Below, in pieces: positions 26,988 to 37,300 of a stretch of DNA of 64,000 nucleotides. The DNA comes from Perlucidibaca wandonensis. Lineage in GTDB: Bacteria; Pseudomonadota; Gammaproteobacteria; Pseudomonadales; Moraxellaceae. Position 1 is the first letter of the stretch; each line of letters begins with the position of its first letter. The notes beneath the pieces are model-generated. The model saw nothing but the letters and a program-made list of their open reading frames with translations. It was not told the origin of the DNA and ran no database searches. The stretch lies in contig NZ_JBHTIT010000001.1 of assembly GCF_042677145.1 (NCBI RefSeq), forward strand, positions 496,001 through 560,000, given 5' to 3'. Both the position numbers and the translations under genes were made by a program.

Positions 26988-27274
26988 CGATAAGAGTGTA
27001 GTTAAGTCATTTTGGCGTGTGTGTGCGCCAACGCATGGGAGTATCGAGGCTTTTTAGGGCTATATCGACTACATGCGTTTAATTTTTGGGCAAATGATAC
27101 ATAAGTAGGGTAATAAGCTACAAAATGTAACATAAGATGCCTGCATCATATGCGCACAGATTACACAGGTTGTAACTACTTACGGATTTGCTTAACACTG
27201 GACGTGTGAGCTGATTGGCATTGGTAGTGACTTGGTCAGTAGCACTGCATCAAATTATTAGAAACAAAACTCTC
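26988..27274. promoter_or_regulatory. Divergent control region between tolC and the megasynthase operon
   Basis: The 287-base A+T-rich gap must carry the promoters for tolC (leftward) and for the long lipid-synthase operon (rightward). The heptamer ACATAAG occurs at 27099-27105 and 27130-27136, 31 bases apart or about three helical turns, on the same strand. A poor promoter candidate for the rightward direction is TTGTAA at 27170 with TAACAC at 27193 (17-base spacing). No strong operator palindrome is visible, and no regulator gene is encoded within the cluster. Confidence 0.35.
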
Positions 27275-30200
27275 ATGAATCAATCGCACGCTAACAAGAA
27301 CACTCTGAGTACGCACCCTAAAAACTTTGCTCCATTATTGGCATTGACACCGTTTGAGCAGCCAAATGCGAGCCTCGTAGCGGCTATTATTCGCCAGCAA
27401 GTACCGGTGGTTGTCGACCTTGGCCGTGACTCGAAAACATGGGCGGCTACGCTAAATACACTCGCTACGCATCGTAGCGAGTGGCTGGGTTTACGTGTGC
27501 CGGACTTTGTCGATGTGGGCGCTTTAACCCTGCCTGAGTCTGTGCGCTTCTTAGTGTTGCCGAACTCAGCGGTTATTCCGCAAGCGTGGCGTGAGCTACC
27601 TGTTATTGCGCAAGTCATTAGCTGTGAAGAGGCTGAGCAAGCACTGGCCATGGGCGCAGAGGGCTTAATCGCTAAAGGTCAGGAAAGCGGTGGGGTATGC
27701 GGCGCTGAGAGTGCATTTGTGCTGCTTCAACGCGTTTTGCTACTGGCCAATGCCAAGCAGGTCCCCGTGTGGTGTCAGGGCGGTATGTCGCTGAATACCG
27801 CAGTGGCGGCGATGGTTGCCGGTGCAGCGGGCGTCGTGATTGATGCGATTTTATCGGTATTTCCTGAGTCAAATTTTTCGGCAGAGCTGAAGCAGCGCGT
27901 ATTAGCCCTCGATGGCAGCGAAGTGCGCGCGCTTGCTGGACTCCACGTTTTAGCGCCGAAAGGCAGTGCAGCTATTGAGCTAAATCGATCAGAAGTGCTC
28001 GAGCAATTAGGCGATCAGCGTTTGTTGGCAGTTGGTCAAGATGCGGCTTTAGCGCGCTTAGCACTGAATCAGTGCACATCGGTTGCGAGCTTGATTCGGG
28101 CATTACGCACGCGCATGCAGGCGGCGCTTATTCAGGCGCAATCATTACAACCTTTAGCCGATGGCAATGCCTGGGCGCGAGCGCATGGCACGCGTTATGG
28201 CATCGCTCAAGGCCCGATGACGCGCGTTAGCGACACGGCACCATTTGCTGCTGCTGTTGCCGAGGCTGGCGCGCTACCATTTATTGCTTTGTCGCTGATG
28301 AATGCGCAGTCGTCTCGTACCTTGCTTGAAGACACAAAAGCCGCACTGGGCGATAAGCCATGGGGCGTTGGCGTTTTAGGTTTTGCCGAGGCCGATGTGC
28401 TGGCGCCGCAGCTTGAGTTAGTGCGTGAATTTATGCCGCCGGTGCTGCTGATTGCTGGCGGTCGTCCATCGCAAGCGAAGCCGTTTACGGACATGGGCAT
28501 TGCCACGTATTTGCATGTGCCATCGCCGGGTTTGCTGGATTTATTCATCGCGGAAGGCGCTACGCACTTTGTCTTTGAAGGCCGCGAATGCGGTGGCCAT
28601 GTTGGCCCGCGTTATAGCTTTGTGTTGTGGGAGCAGGCCTTAACGCGGCTGCTAGCCGATGAGCATCCTGAGCGTTTTCACGTGCTGCTAGCTGGCGGCA
28701 TTCACGATGCTTTATCGGCGGCGATGGCCTCGGCTTTGCTGGCACCATTGGCGGCGCGAGGGGCAAAAGTTGGCGTCTTGATGGGCACCGCCTATATCGC
28801 CACCCATGAAGCGGTAAGCGCCGGCGCGGTGTTGCCGCGCTTCCAGCAACAAGCTATTGCTAGCCAATCTACGGAACTGGTGGAGACCGCGCCGGGGCAT
28901 GCCATTCGCTGTGTGCCATCGGGCTTTACGCAGCTATTTGAGCGCGAAAAAGCGCGGCTGCAGGCGCTGGCCATTGAGCCGAAACAAATTTGGAAAGACT
29001 TAGAAGCCCTAACGATTGGGCGCTTGCGTGTGGCGAGCAAAGGTGTTGATCGCGTCGATGGCGTTTTGCAGGCTATCGATGAGCAGACTCAGGCCGACGA
29101 GGGCATGTATATGCTCGGGCAAGTCGCTGTCATGGCTGATGAAGTCATCACCATGGCCGAGCTGCATCGCCGCGTGTGTATTGATTCGCAGACCATCGTG
29201 ACGAACTGCCCGCTACCGTCATTTAGCAATGAGAAGTCGCAAGAGCCTATCGCCATTGTTGGCATGTCCTGCCTTTTTGCCGGCTCGCCAGACCTTGAGG
29301 CGTATTGGGAAAACATCCTTTCCGGCCGTGATTTAGTCACCGAAGTACCGAGTGATCGTTGGTCGGTTGAGCAATATTTTCATGCTGATGAGGCGCGCCA
29401 AGATAAGTCGATCAGCCGCTGGGGTGCGTTTATTCCAGACACGCCATTTGACCCGCTAACGTTTGGCATTCCACCAGCATCGCTGGCGGCCATTGAGCCT
29501 GTGCAGCTGCTGTCACTGTCAATTGCGCAGCAGGCTTTGGTCGATGCCAACTATAGCCAGCGCTGGTTTGATCGCGAGCGCACCTCGGTAATTTTTGGTG
29601 CCGAAGCGGGCATGGACTTAGGCAATCAATACACCTTCCGCAATCTTTGGCAGCAATACGCCGGTGAGCTACCGCCGGCCTTAGCGCAGGTATTGCCAAC
29701 GCTGACCGAAGACTCTTTTCCCGGCATGTTGGTCAATCTGATTTCTGGTCGAATAGCTAACCGTTTAGGCCTAGGCGGTGTCAATTACGCGGTCACTTCG
29801 GCCTGCGCTAGCTCATTGACCGCCGTCGATTTGGCTGTGAAAGAACTGCGTGGCGGCAGCAGCGATATGGTGCTGGCCGGCGGTGCCGATTTCCACAATG
29901 GCATCAGCGACTACTTAATGTTTTCCTCGGTCGGCGCGCTCTCGGCGAGTGGCCGTTGCCGCTCATTTGATCATCAGGCCGATGGCATTGCTTTGGGCGA
30001 GGGCATTGGCATCGTGGTGCTAAAGCGCTTGTCGGATGCCCAGCGCGATGGCGACCGCATTTATGCGCTCATCGACGGCGTTGCTGGCTCTAGCGATGGC
30101 AAAGGCCTTGGCCTGACCGCGCCACGCAAAGATGGCCAGAAATTGGCGCTGGAGCGCACCTATGCGCAAGCAGGAATTTTGCCTGGCGCCATTGAGCTAA

Positions 30201-33200
30201 TTGAGGCGCATGGCACTGGCACTGTGGTCGGTGATCGCACGGAGTTGCAGGCGCTGACCGATGTGTTTTCGCAAGGTGGCGCGATGCCGGCGCAAGCGGC
30301 GCTAGGCTCGGTGAAAAGCCAAATTGGCCATACAAAATGCGCTGCGGGTGTGGCTGGTTTAATCAAAGTTGCCAAGGCGCTGCATCACCGCGTCTTGCCC
30401 GGCACGCAGAATATTAGCCAGCCTAATGCTTGGCATAATGCTGCCACAAGCCCATTTACTTTTAGCGCGCAGCCTCGGCCTTGGCTGATGCCAGCCGAGC
30501 AAGCTGCCCGCGGTGCCGTTAGCGCCTTTGGTTTTGGCGGCGCGAATTTTCACGCAGTTTTGTCGGCATGGCCTGAGCATCAAAGTGCAGTTGGCGCGAT
30601 GACGTGGCCGGCCGAGTTGTTTTTGCTACGTGGCAAAGACCTCAGCAGCGCTAAAGCTGAGCTGACTAATTTGCAGCAATTTCTTTCTGCCTCGGATGTG
30701 ATGCCATCGCTGCGAGACCTAGCCTTTACGCTGTGGCAGGCAGGTTCAGGCCCGATCCAAATGGGCTTTGTCGCGACCGATATCACAAGTTTAAAGCAGC
30801 AGATCTCAGATGCTTTAGCTGGTAAAGCCGGTGTGGCGATTCGTAATGCAGATCAGGCGGTGGGCAAAGTCGCCTTTATATTCCCCGGTCAGGGCAGCCA
30901 GTACGTCGGCATGTTGCGCGACTTATTCATCTATTTCCCCGAGCTACAACACTTACTGCTGAATGATGTGGCGGTGGCGGCAGCGATTTATCCGCCATCT
31001 GCCTATAGCGCCGAGACAGCCGCAGAGCAGCAGCGCCATCTCACCGATACCCGCCAAGCGCAGCCGGCATTGGGCATGGTCGATATGGCGGCGTTTGAGT
31101 GTCTGCAGGCATTGGGCATTAAGCCCGATATGGCCGCTGGGCATAGCTATGGCGAGCTCGCTGCGCTCTCTGCCGCGGGTGTTTATGATGCTGCCGCGCT
31201 GATTAATTTATCGCGTGCTAGAGCCGAGGCGATGATGTCTGTCGCTGGCGATGATGCTGGTTGCATGGCCGCCATCAGCCTGTCGGCGCGTGAGCTTGCG
31301 CCTATGCTCAGCGACTTCCCATCAGTAGTGATGGCTAATCAAAATAGCCCGCAGCAAACCGTGATTTCTGGCCTAACTCTCGACGTGGAAGCGGCGCTAG
31401 TTGCTCTGCGTGATCGCGGTGTGGCCGGCAAAGCCATCGACACCGCCTGCGCCTTCCATTCGCCGTTAATGGCCGCGGCCAGTGAGCGCTTCGCTGCGGC
31501 GCTGGGCGAGTGCGATATGAGCTCGCCGGCATGGCCGATTTACGCCAATGTGACGGCCGCTGTGCATGCGGCTGAAAGTGATGCTATTCGCTCGAGCTTG
31601 TCGCAGCATATTGTTTCGCCAGTGCGCTTTGTTGATGAAATTGAGCAGATGTATGCCGACGGCGCGCGCACCTTCATTGAAGTCGGCCCGCGCCGTGTAT
31701 TGACTGGTTTGGTTGGTCGTATTTTGACTGAAAAAGCGCATATGGCCATTGCGCTAGATCAAGAAGGCAAGGGTCTGGCTGGGCTGCTTGGTTCATTGGC
31801 AAAAATGGCTGTGGCATTGCCCGAGTTCAATGCGGATAAGCTGTTTGCTGGTCGCGCTAAGTTGGTTGATTTGAGCCAACCGAAGTATTGGTCGGCAACA
31901 ACTTGGATGATCAATGGTGGTCGCGCATGGCCTGTAAAAGGCAAATTGCCGGCGCATGCTGGGCAGGTTGTGAAAGCACCAGTGGTGCATTTGGGGGCCG
32001 CGACAAATTTTACAAGTTCCAGCACTCTGCCGCATGTTGCTGAGCGTGATCAGGCTTTGGCGGGCTATTTAAACAATATGCGCGAGCTGGTTTCGGCACA
32101 GCGCGATGTTTTGTTGGGTTATATGGGGGCACCGGCTGCTCCTGCTTTTGTGCGCGCATCGCCTGCGGCGCAAATTGTGTCGCCTGTTTTTGAAAAGCAG
32201 GTCGAAGCGCCACAAGAAGCTTCAGCGTTGGCAATTGAGCTAGACCATACCAGCGTGCTGTTGAATTTGGTCAGTGAGCGCACGGGCTATCCCAGCGATA
32301 TGCTCGACTTGGACCTAGACCTCGAAGCGGATTTATCCATCGATTCGATTAAGCGCCTAGAAGTGGTTGGCGAGCTGGCGCGTGTGTTGGATTTGCGCGC
32401 TAAATTGGGTGTCGATGCTGAGGCGCGTATTGAGGCCTTAACGCGGCAAAAAACATTGCGTGCGGTGATTGATTGGTTGCGCGAGCATGTGCCGGTGACT
32501 GTGGTCGTTGCACCAGCTTTGCAACCTGCAGCGATTACATCATTAGCAAGCACCCAATGGGATCGTCCATTTTTGCAGCGCACCTTGCTCATGGTAGTGA
32601 GCGAAGCCACTGGCTATCCCGAAGAAGCGCTAGATTTGGACTTGGATCTTGAGGCCGACTTATCGATAGATTCAATCAAACGATTAGAAGTGATTGGTCA
32701 ATTAAAGCGTGCTTTGTCTGAAGCGAACGCAGCTCAGGCGGTGGCTTTGTCGGTAGAAGAGTTGTCGTCGTGTAAAACGCTGTCGGCCATTTTAGATACG
32801 GCTTTAGCGTCTTCTCAGCCCGCGCCGACCGAGACTTTAGCACTTCAAGAAACTGAAGATATTGCCGCTGAGTTTCCTTTTCAGCGCGTAGTTTTTCGCA
32901 ATCAAAATGCGCAAAACATCACGGCTAATTGGGCGGCACTAGCGGGTCAGCACGTCGTGATTATCGCGCCAAATGGCAAGCTCGGAGCGATGTTGAGCGA
33001 GCAGCTCAGCGCGCATCAGGTAAAAGTCACCTTGCTGAGCTTGGCCGAGGCAGACACTTATGACTTTGCTCAAACCAATGCCTTGCTAGATTTAAGCGGC
33101 TTAGATTTCACTGCCGATGCGCATTTGCTCGTGCAGCAGTTTGCTGTTTTACAGCGCGCGCTGTTGGCCGGTGTTGGCCGCTTGTTGGTGGCAACGGCCT

Positions 33201-34339
33201 TGGGCGGCGACTTCGGTCTGACTGCGCCGCAACTACCTCGCGGTGGTGGCATAGCCGGCATGGTCAAAACCATGGCACGTGAGTACGAGCAAGCCAATGT
33301 GCGTTGCCTCGACGTAGATGCCAGCGAAGGTGAGGAGCAGCTAGCGAATTATATTGCGCGAGAATTAACGGCCAAGGATCGCTTAGTCGAAGTGGCGTGG
33401 GCTAAAGGCCAGCGTTGGCAGCGCCAGGTTACAGCCTTAGCGCCAAGCGCTGGCGAGCTTACTGAGTTGCCATTGAGCAAAGACAGCGTTGTACTGCTAA
33501 CTGGCGGCGCGAGAGGCATTACGGCGTTGATGGCCATCGAGCTAGCCCAGCGTTTTCAATGCCAGCTTGAGCTGGTGGGCCGCTCCGCATTGCCGATAAA
33601 TAAAGAGTCTGTCGCGACAAAAGGGGTGACGGATCAGCGTCAATTGCGCCAAGCATTGCTCAGCGAAAATCCAGCGCGCAAGCCTGCTGAAGTTGAGTCT
33701 TTAGTGCGCCGTGTGCTGGCCGAGCGCGATATTTCTGCCACCTTTGCAGCCATCAAAGCGGCTGGCGGGCGAGTGAATTATCACTCCTTAGATGTGCGCG
33801 ATGAATCTGCACTGACTACGTTGGTTGCCGATATTTACGCGCGAGCAGGGCGCATCGACGGCGTCTTTCATGGTGCCGGTATTGTTGAAGACAAGCTGAT
33901 TCGCGACAAACAGCAAGACAGTTTCACCCGTGTTTATGACACCAAAGTGGCGAGTGCTCTGAGCTTGCTAGCGTGCATTCGCAACGACGTGAAGTGCGTG
34001 GTGTTTTTCTCCAGCGTTGCTAGCGCCTTCGGTAATCGGGGCCAAGTCGATTACGCCGCCGCCAACGATATGCTCGACAAAATTGCGCACCATTGGCAGT
34101 CGCGCATTAGCGGTCGTGTGTTGTCGGTGAACTGGGGGCCATGGGCCGATACCGGCATGGTGTCGCTAGCCTTGCAGCGCGAATATGCCCGCAAAGGCAT
34201 CGGCCTCATCCCGCAGAAAGTGGGTGTTGCTGCACTGTTTAGTGCTTTGGTAGACCCATCTCGTGAGACGCAAGTCGTCATGGTCTCGGGCGAAGTTGAG
34301 CGCTTTATGAATGATGCTTCGACACCGGTTGGAGCATAG
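27275..34339 (+). CDS. PUFA-synthase-like megasynthase: NPD-NPD-KS-AT-ACP-ACP-KR
   Basis: The protein has 2354 residues from the ATG at 27275 (an in-frame start at 27215 is possible but has no ribosome-binding site). First come two tandem nitropropane-dioxygenase-like FMN barrels (about 20-230 with KGQESGG; about 300-590 with YGIAQGPMTRVSD and GRECGGHVG), the fold of the PfaD enoyl reductase. A complete ketosynthase follows (about 657-1090; C844, H979, H1019). The acyltransferase (about 1200-1490) has FPGQGSQ, GHSYGE with S1291 and AFHSPL, suggesting malonyl loading. Two near-identical acyl carrier domains have the pantetheine serines S1691 and S1800 in LSIDSIKRLEV. A ketoreductase (about 2070-2340) has TGGARGI and Y2260. 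It is the first gene of the operon and should build a chain iteratively with the next protein. Confidence 0.93.
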   Translation: MNQSHANKNTLSTHPKNFAPLLALTPFEQPNASLVAAIIRQQVPVVVDLGRDSKTWAATLNTLATHRSEWLGLRVPDFVDVGALTLPESVRFLVLPNSAVIPQAWRELPVIAQVISCEEAEQALAMGAEGLIAKGQESGGVCGAESAFVLLQRVLLLANAKQVPVWCQGGMSLNTAVAAMVAGAAGVVIDAILSVFPESNFSAELKQRVLALDGSEVRALAGLHVLAPKGSAAIELNRSEVLEQLGDQRLLAVGQDAALARLALNQCTSVASLIRALRTRMQAALIQAQSLQPLADGNAWARAHGTRYGIAQGPMTRVSDTAPFAAAVAEAGALPFIALSLMNAQSSRTLLEDTKAALGDKPWGVGVLGFAEADVLAPQLELVREFMPPVLLIAGGRPSQAKPFTDMGIATYLHVPSPGLLDLFIAEGATHFVFEGRECGGHVGPRYSFVLWEQALTRLLADEHPERFHVLLAGGIHDALSAAMASALLAPLAARGAKVGVLMGTAYIATHEAVSAGAVLPRFQQQAIASQSTELVETAPGHAIRCVPSGFTQLFEREKARLQALAIEPKQIWKDLEALTIGRLRVASKGVDRVDGVLQAIDEQTQADEGMYMLGQVAVMADEVITMAELHRRVCIDSQTIVTNCPLPSFSNEKSQEPIAIVGMSCLFAGSPDLEAYWENILSGRDLVTEVPSDRWSVEQYFHADEARQDKSISRWGAFIPDTPFDPLTFGIPPASLAAIEPVQLLSLSIAQQALVDANYSQRWFDRERTSVIFGAEAGMDLGNQYTFRNLWQQYAGELPPALAQVLPTLTEDSFPGMLVNLISGRIANRLGLGGVNYAVTSACASSLTAVDLAVKELRGGSSDMVLAGGADFHNGISDYLMFSSVGALSASGRCRSFDHQADGIALGEGIGIVVLKRLSDAQRDGDRIYALIDGVAGSSDGKGLGLTAPRKDGQKLALERTYAQAGILPGAIELIEAHGTGTVVGDRTELQALTDVFSQGGAMPAQAALGSVKSQIGHTKCAAGVAGLIKVAKALHHRVLPGTQNISQPNAWHNAATSPFTFSAQPRPWLMPAEQAARGAVSAFGFGGANFHAVLSAWPEHQSAVGAMTWPAELFLLRGKDLSSAKAELTNLQQFLSASDVMPSLRDLAFTLWQAGSGPIQMGFVATDITSLKQQISDALAGKAGVAIRNADQAVGKVAFIFPGQGSQYVGMLRDLFIYFPELQHLLLNDVAVAAAIYPPSAYSAETAAEQQRHLTDTRQAQPALGMVDMAAFECLQALGIKPDMAAGHSYGELAALSAAGVYDAAALINLSRARAEAMMSVAGDDAGCMAAISLSARELAPMLSDFPSVVMANQNSPQQTVISGLTLDVEAALVALRDRGVAGKAIDTACAFHSPLMAAASERFAAALGECDMSSPAWPIYANVTAAVHAAESDAIRSSLSQHIVSPVRFVDEIEQMYADGARTFIEVGPRRVLTGLVGRILTEKAHMAIALDQEGKGLAGLLGSLAKMAVALPEFNADKLFAGRAKLVDLSQPKYWSATTWMINGGRAWPVKGKLPAHAGQVVKAPVVHLGAATNFTSSSTLPHVAERDQALAGYLNNMRELVSAQRDVLLGYMGAPAAPAFVRASPAAQIVSPVFEKQVEAPQEASALAIELDHTSVLLNLVSERTGYPSDMLDLDLDLEADLSIDSIKRLEVVGELARVLDLRAKLGVDAEARIEALTRQKTLRAVIDWLREHVPVTVVVAPALQPAAITSLASTQWDRPFLQRTLLMVVSEATGYPEEALDLDLDLEADLSIDSIKRLEVIGQLKRALSEANAAQAVALSVEELSSCKTLSAILDTALASSQPAPTETLALQETEDIAAEFPFQRVVFRNQNAQNITANWAALAGQHVVIIAPNGKLGAMLSEQLSAHQVKVTLLSLAEADTYDFAQTNALLDLSGLDFTADAHLLVQQFAVLQRALLAGVGRLLVATALGGDFGLTAPQLPRGGGIAGMVKTMAREYEQANVRCLDVDASEGEEQLANYIARELTAKDRLVEVAWAKGQRWQRQVTALAPSAGELTELPLSKDSVVLLTGGARGITALMAIELAQRFQCQLELVGRSALPINKESVATKGVTDQRQLRQALLSENPARKPAEVESLVRRVLAERDISATFAAIKAAGGRVNYHSLDVRDESALTTLVADIYARAGRIDGVFHGAGIVEDKLIRDKQQDSFTRVYDTKVASALSLLACIRNDVKCVVFFSSVASAFGNRGQVDYAAANDMLDKIAHHWQSRISGRVLSVNWGPWADTGMVSLALQREYARKGIGLIPQKVGVAALFSALVDPSRETQVVMVSGEVERFMNDASTPVGA

Positions 34340-34342
34340 TTT

Positions 34343-37300
34343 GTGAGTCGTATCGCGATTATCGGGATGTCTTGCCTGTTTCCAGGTGCAGCAAACTTAG
34401 GTCAGTACTGGGACAATATCTGTGCCGGTGTTGACGCTATTTCCGATGTGCCCGAGGCGCGTTGGGATGCTCGCTATTACGACCCAAACTCCAGCGCAGT
34501 TGATCAGTTTTACTGCCGTCGCGGTGGCTTTGTCGATGACCTAGCAGACTTCGATCCCTTGCCATTTGGCATCATGCCCAAGCTCGCAGAAGCTGCTGAG
34601 CCGGACCAATTACTCACCTTAAGAGTGGGTTATCAGGCCTTGCGCGATGCCGGCTATGACACGCGAGCGTTTGATCGTGCGCGCACTGGCGTCATCATTG
34701 GCCGTGGTAATTACGTCACACCTGGCGTGCTGCGCCTTGAGCAGCATGTGCGCTTGGTGCCGCAAGTATTACAGACCTTGCAGGATCTATTTCCTGAGAT
34801 GACTGAGGCGGCGCTAGCCGACGTTAAGCAGCGTTTGCAGGGCGAGCTCACGACGTATGGGCCCGATGTTGCATCCAGCCTGATTCCCAATTTCACCGCG
34901 TCGCGACTAGCCAATCGGCTTGATCTTGGTGGCGCGGCGTATACCGTTGATGCCGCCTGTGCCAGCTCGCTATTGGCGCTTGAGCAAGCTTCGCGCTTAT
35001 TAAGCAGCGGCGATGCCGAAATGATGATGGTCGGTGGCGTGCATTTAAGTCATGACCCAACATTTTGGGCGACATTTTGCCAACTTGGCGCACTTTCGCG
35101 GCGCGGCGTAATCGCACCATTATCAGCCGATGCCGATGGCATTCTCGCCGGCGAAGGCGTCGGCATGGTCGTACTAAAACGGCTAGAAGATGCCACCCGC
35201 GATGGCGACCGAATTTATGCCGTTATCGATGCCATTGGCTCCGCTAGCGATGGCCGTAGCAGTAGCTTGGTTGCGCCTTCGGTGAGCGGGCAATTGCTGG
35301 CTTTAGAGCGGGCATGGGCCGGCTTGCCAATAGCAAAATCTGCCATCGGCTTGGTGGAAGCGCACGGCACTGGCACACCCACCGGCGATGGCGTTGAGCT
35401 GGAAACCTTGGCGCAGTTTTTTGGCCCAGCCGATGATGCGCCGCGAGCGATCATTGGTTCGGTTAAGTCGATGATTGGCCACGCGATGCCAGCATCCGGC
35501 ATGGCATCGCTAATTAAAACAGCAATGGCGATACATCACGGCGTATTGCCGCCGACTTTGCATTGCCAGCAAGCACACCCGCTGATGGCCAAGACGCGTT
35601 TTCGCACCTTGGCGGCGGTACAGCCTTGGACTGTCGCCGCGCAGGAACGTATTGCCGCAGTTAACGCCTTTGGCTTTGGCGGCATCAATGCTCATGTGGT
35701 GATGAGCGGTGTGGCTGCGGCGGAAAAATTGCCGGCGCTAGCGGAGCCAAAACCAGTACCGACTTTAGCGAGCGCGTTACTACTGCAGGCCGATACGCCG
35801 GAAGAGTTGCTATTAGCACTCGATGCAGTGATTGCCGGCGAGACGCCACCGCCTATAAGCCTGATGCCAGTGCCGGCAAGCTCGATTAATGGCTCATCGC
35901 CAGCGAACGAAGCACTCTGCCGATTAGTCGTGTTAGCGCCTGATAACAAACGCTTGCTCGCCGCGCGCAAAATTGTCGCCGCTGGAAAATCGTGGTCTGG
36001 TCGCCAACAAATCTGGTTTAGCGCACAGGGCCTGCTCAGTCAGGGCGGCAAATTCGCCTTTGTGTTTCCCGGCGTCGATAGTGTGTTTAAGCCGCAGGCA
36101 GATGATCTCGCTACTTACTTTAAGCGGCCATTGCCAGCGCATTGCGAGAGCCTAGATCCTGCGCAAGATCTACCGCGCGTAGTGCGCGGCCTGATGGGCT
36201 TTAACCGATTTATGCATGATGTGCTCGGCGAGTTGGGCATCGCGCCGCACGCGTACGCTGGCCATAGCATTGGCGAATGGAGCGCGATGTTGGCGTCCGG
36301 CATGATGGATCAGGCGCTGTCTGATCGCACCAATGCCACGTTAGATGTCGCCGCTCAGCAATTTCCCGATGTGCGTTTTCTCGCCGCAGCCTGTGACGTT
36401 GCCACGCTGCAAAATGCGATGGCTGGCCTCGATGAGATCGCGCTATCGCATGATAACTGCCCGCATCAAGTCATTGCCTGTGGTCGCGAAGCTGTGGTGG
36501 CGCAAGTGGCGGAAAGGCTGCGCGAGGCCGGAATTTTTCATCAAGTACTGCCGATAGTCTCGGGCTTTCACTCGCCATTATTTATCGATCATCTGCCGTG
36601 GTATCGCGAATTTTTTAATGCGGCAGCGTTACAAGAGCCCACCACGCCAGTGTGGTCGGCAACCTTGGTCGATAAGTTTCCTGTGCTTGAGCAAGCCAAG
36701 CGCGACACGGCGATTGCGCATTTGCTAGAGCCGGTGCGTTTTCGTGAATTAACCGAGCGCTTATATGACGATGGCGTGCGCGTTTTTGTGCAAGTCGGCA
36801 CCGGTTCGCTGCCGGGCTTTATCAGCGACACCTTAGCTGGCCGGCCGCACTTGGCCTTGCACTCCAACCACGATGCACGCTCGGGTCTGGTGCAGTTGCA
36901 GCAAGTATGTGCGGCGCTTTGGGTCGAAGGTGCGCATTTCGATATGCGCCTGCTAATTGCTAAAGCTGAGGCTAATGCGCTTCCGCCCGCGAAAATGCTG
37001 GCTGCCATGAGTGGCCAAACTCGGAGGCTAGCTTTAGGCGTGCCGCTTATTCGCCTGCGTCCAGCAACAGTAAAAATGCCTTATTTGCCACCACAACAAC
37101 GCACAGAGTCCGTGTTGTTCGATGGCGCAATGGGCGGCTTAGTGGCCGATGCTTTGGGCGACATTGATCGCGTTCGTCAAGACATAGTTAGCCTCTGGCA
37201 TCAGCATCAGCATCAGCAGTTGCCTAACGCCGTGTTGCCGCAAGCCGCTGGGCAGACGCATGAGCACACACAAACATCAGCACTTGCCAAGGCTCAGCAG

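Noticed and set aside
27170..27198. TTGTAA/TAACAC as a sigma-70 promoter for the synthase operon
   Set aside because: Only 4 of 6 and 3 of 6 consensus matches. Kept only as a remark in the control-region entry.
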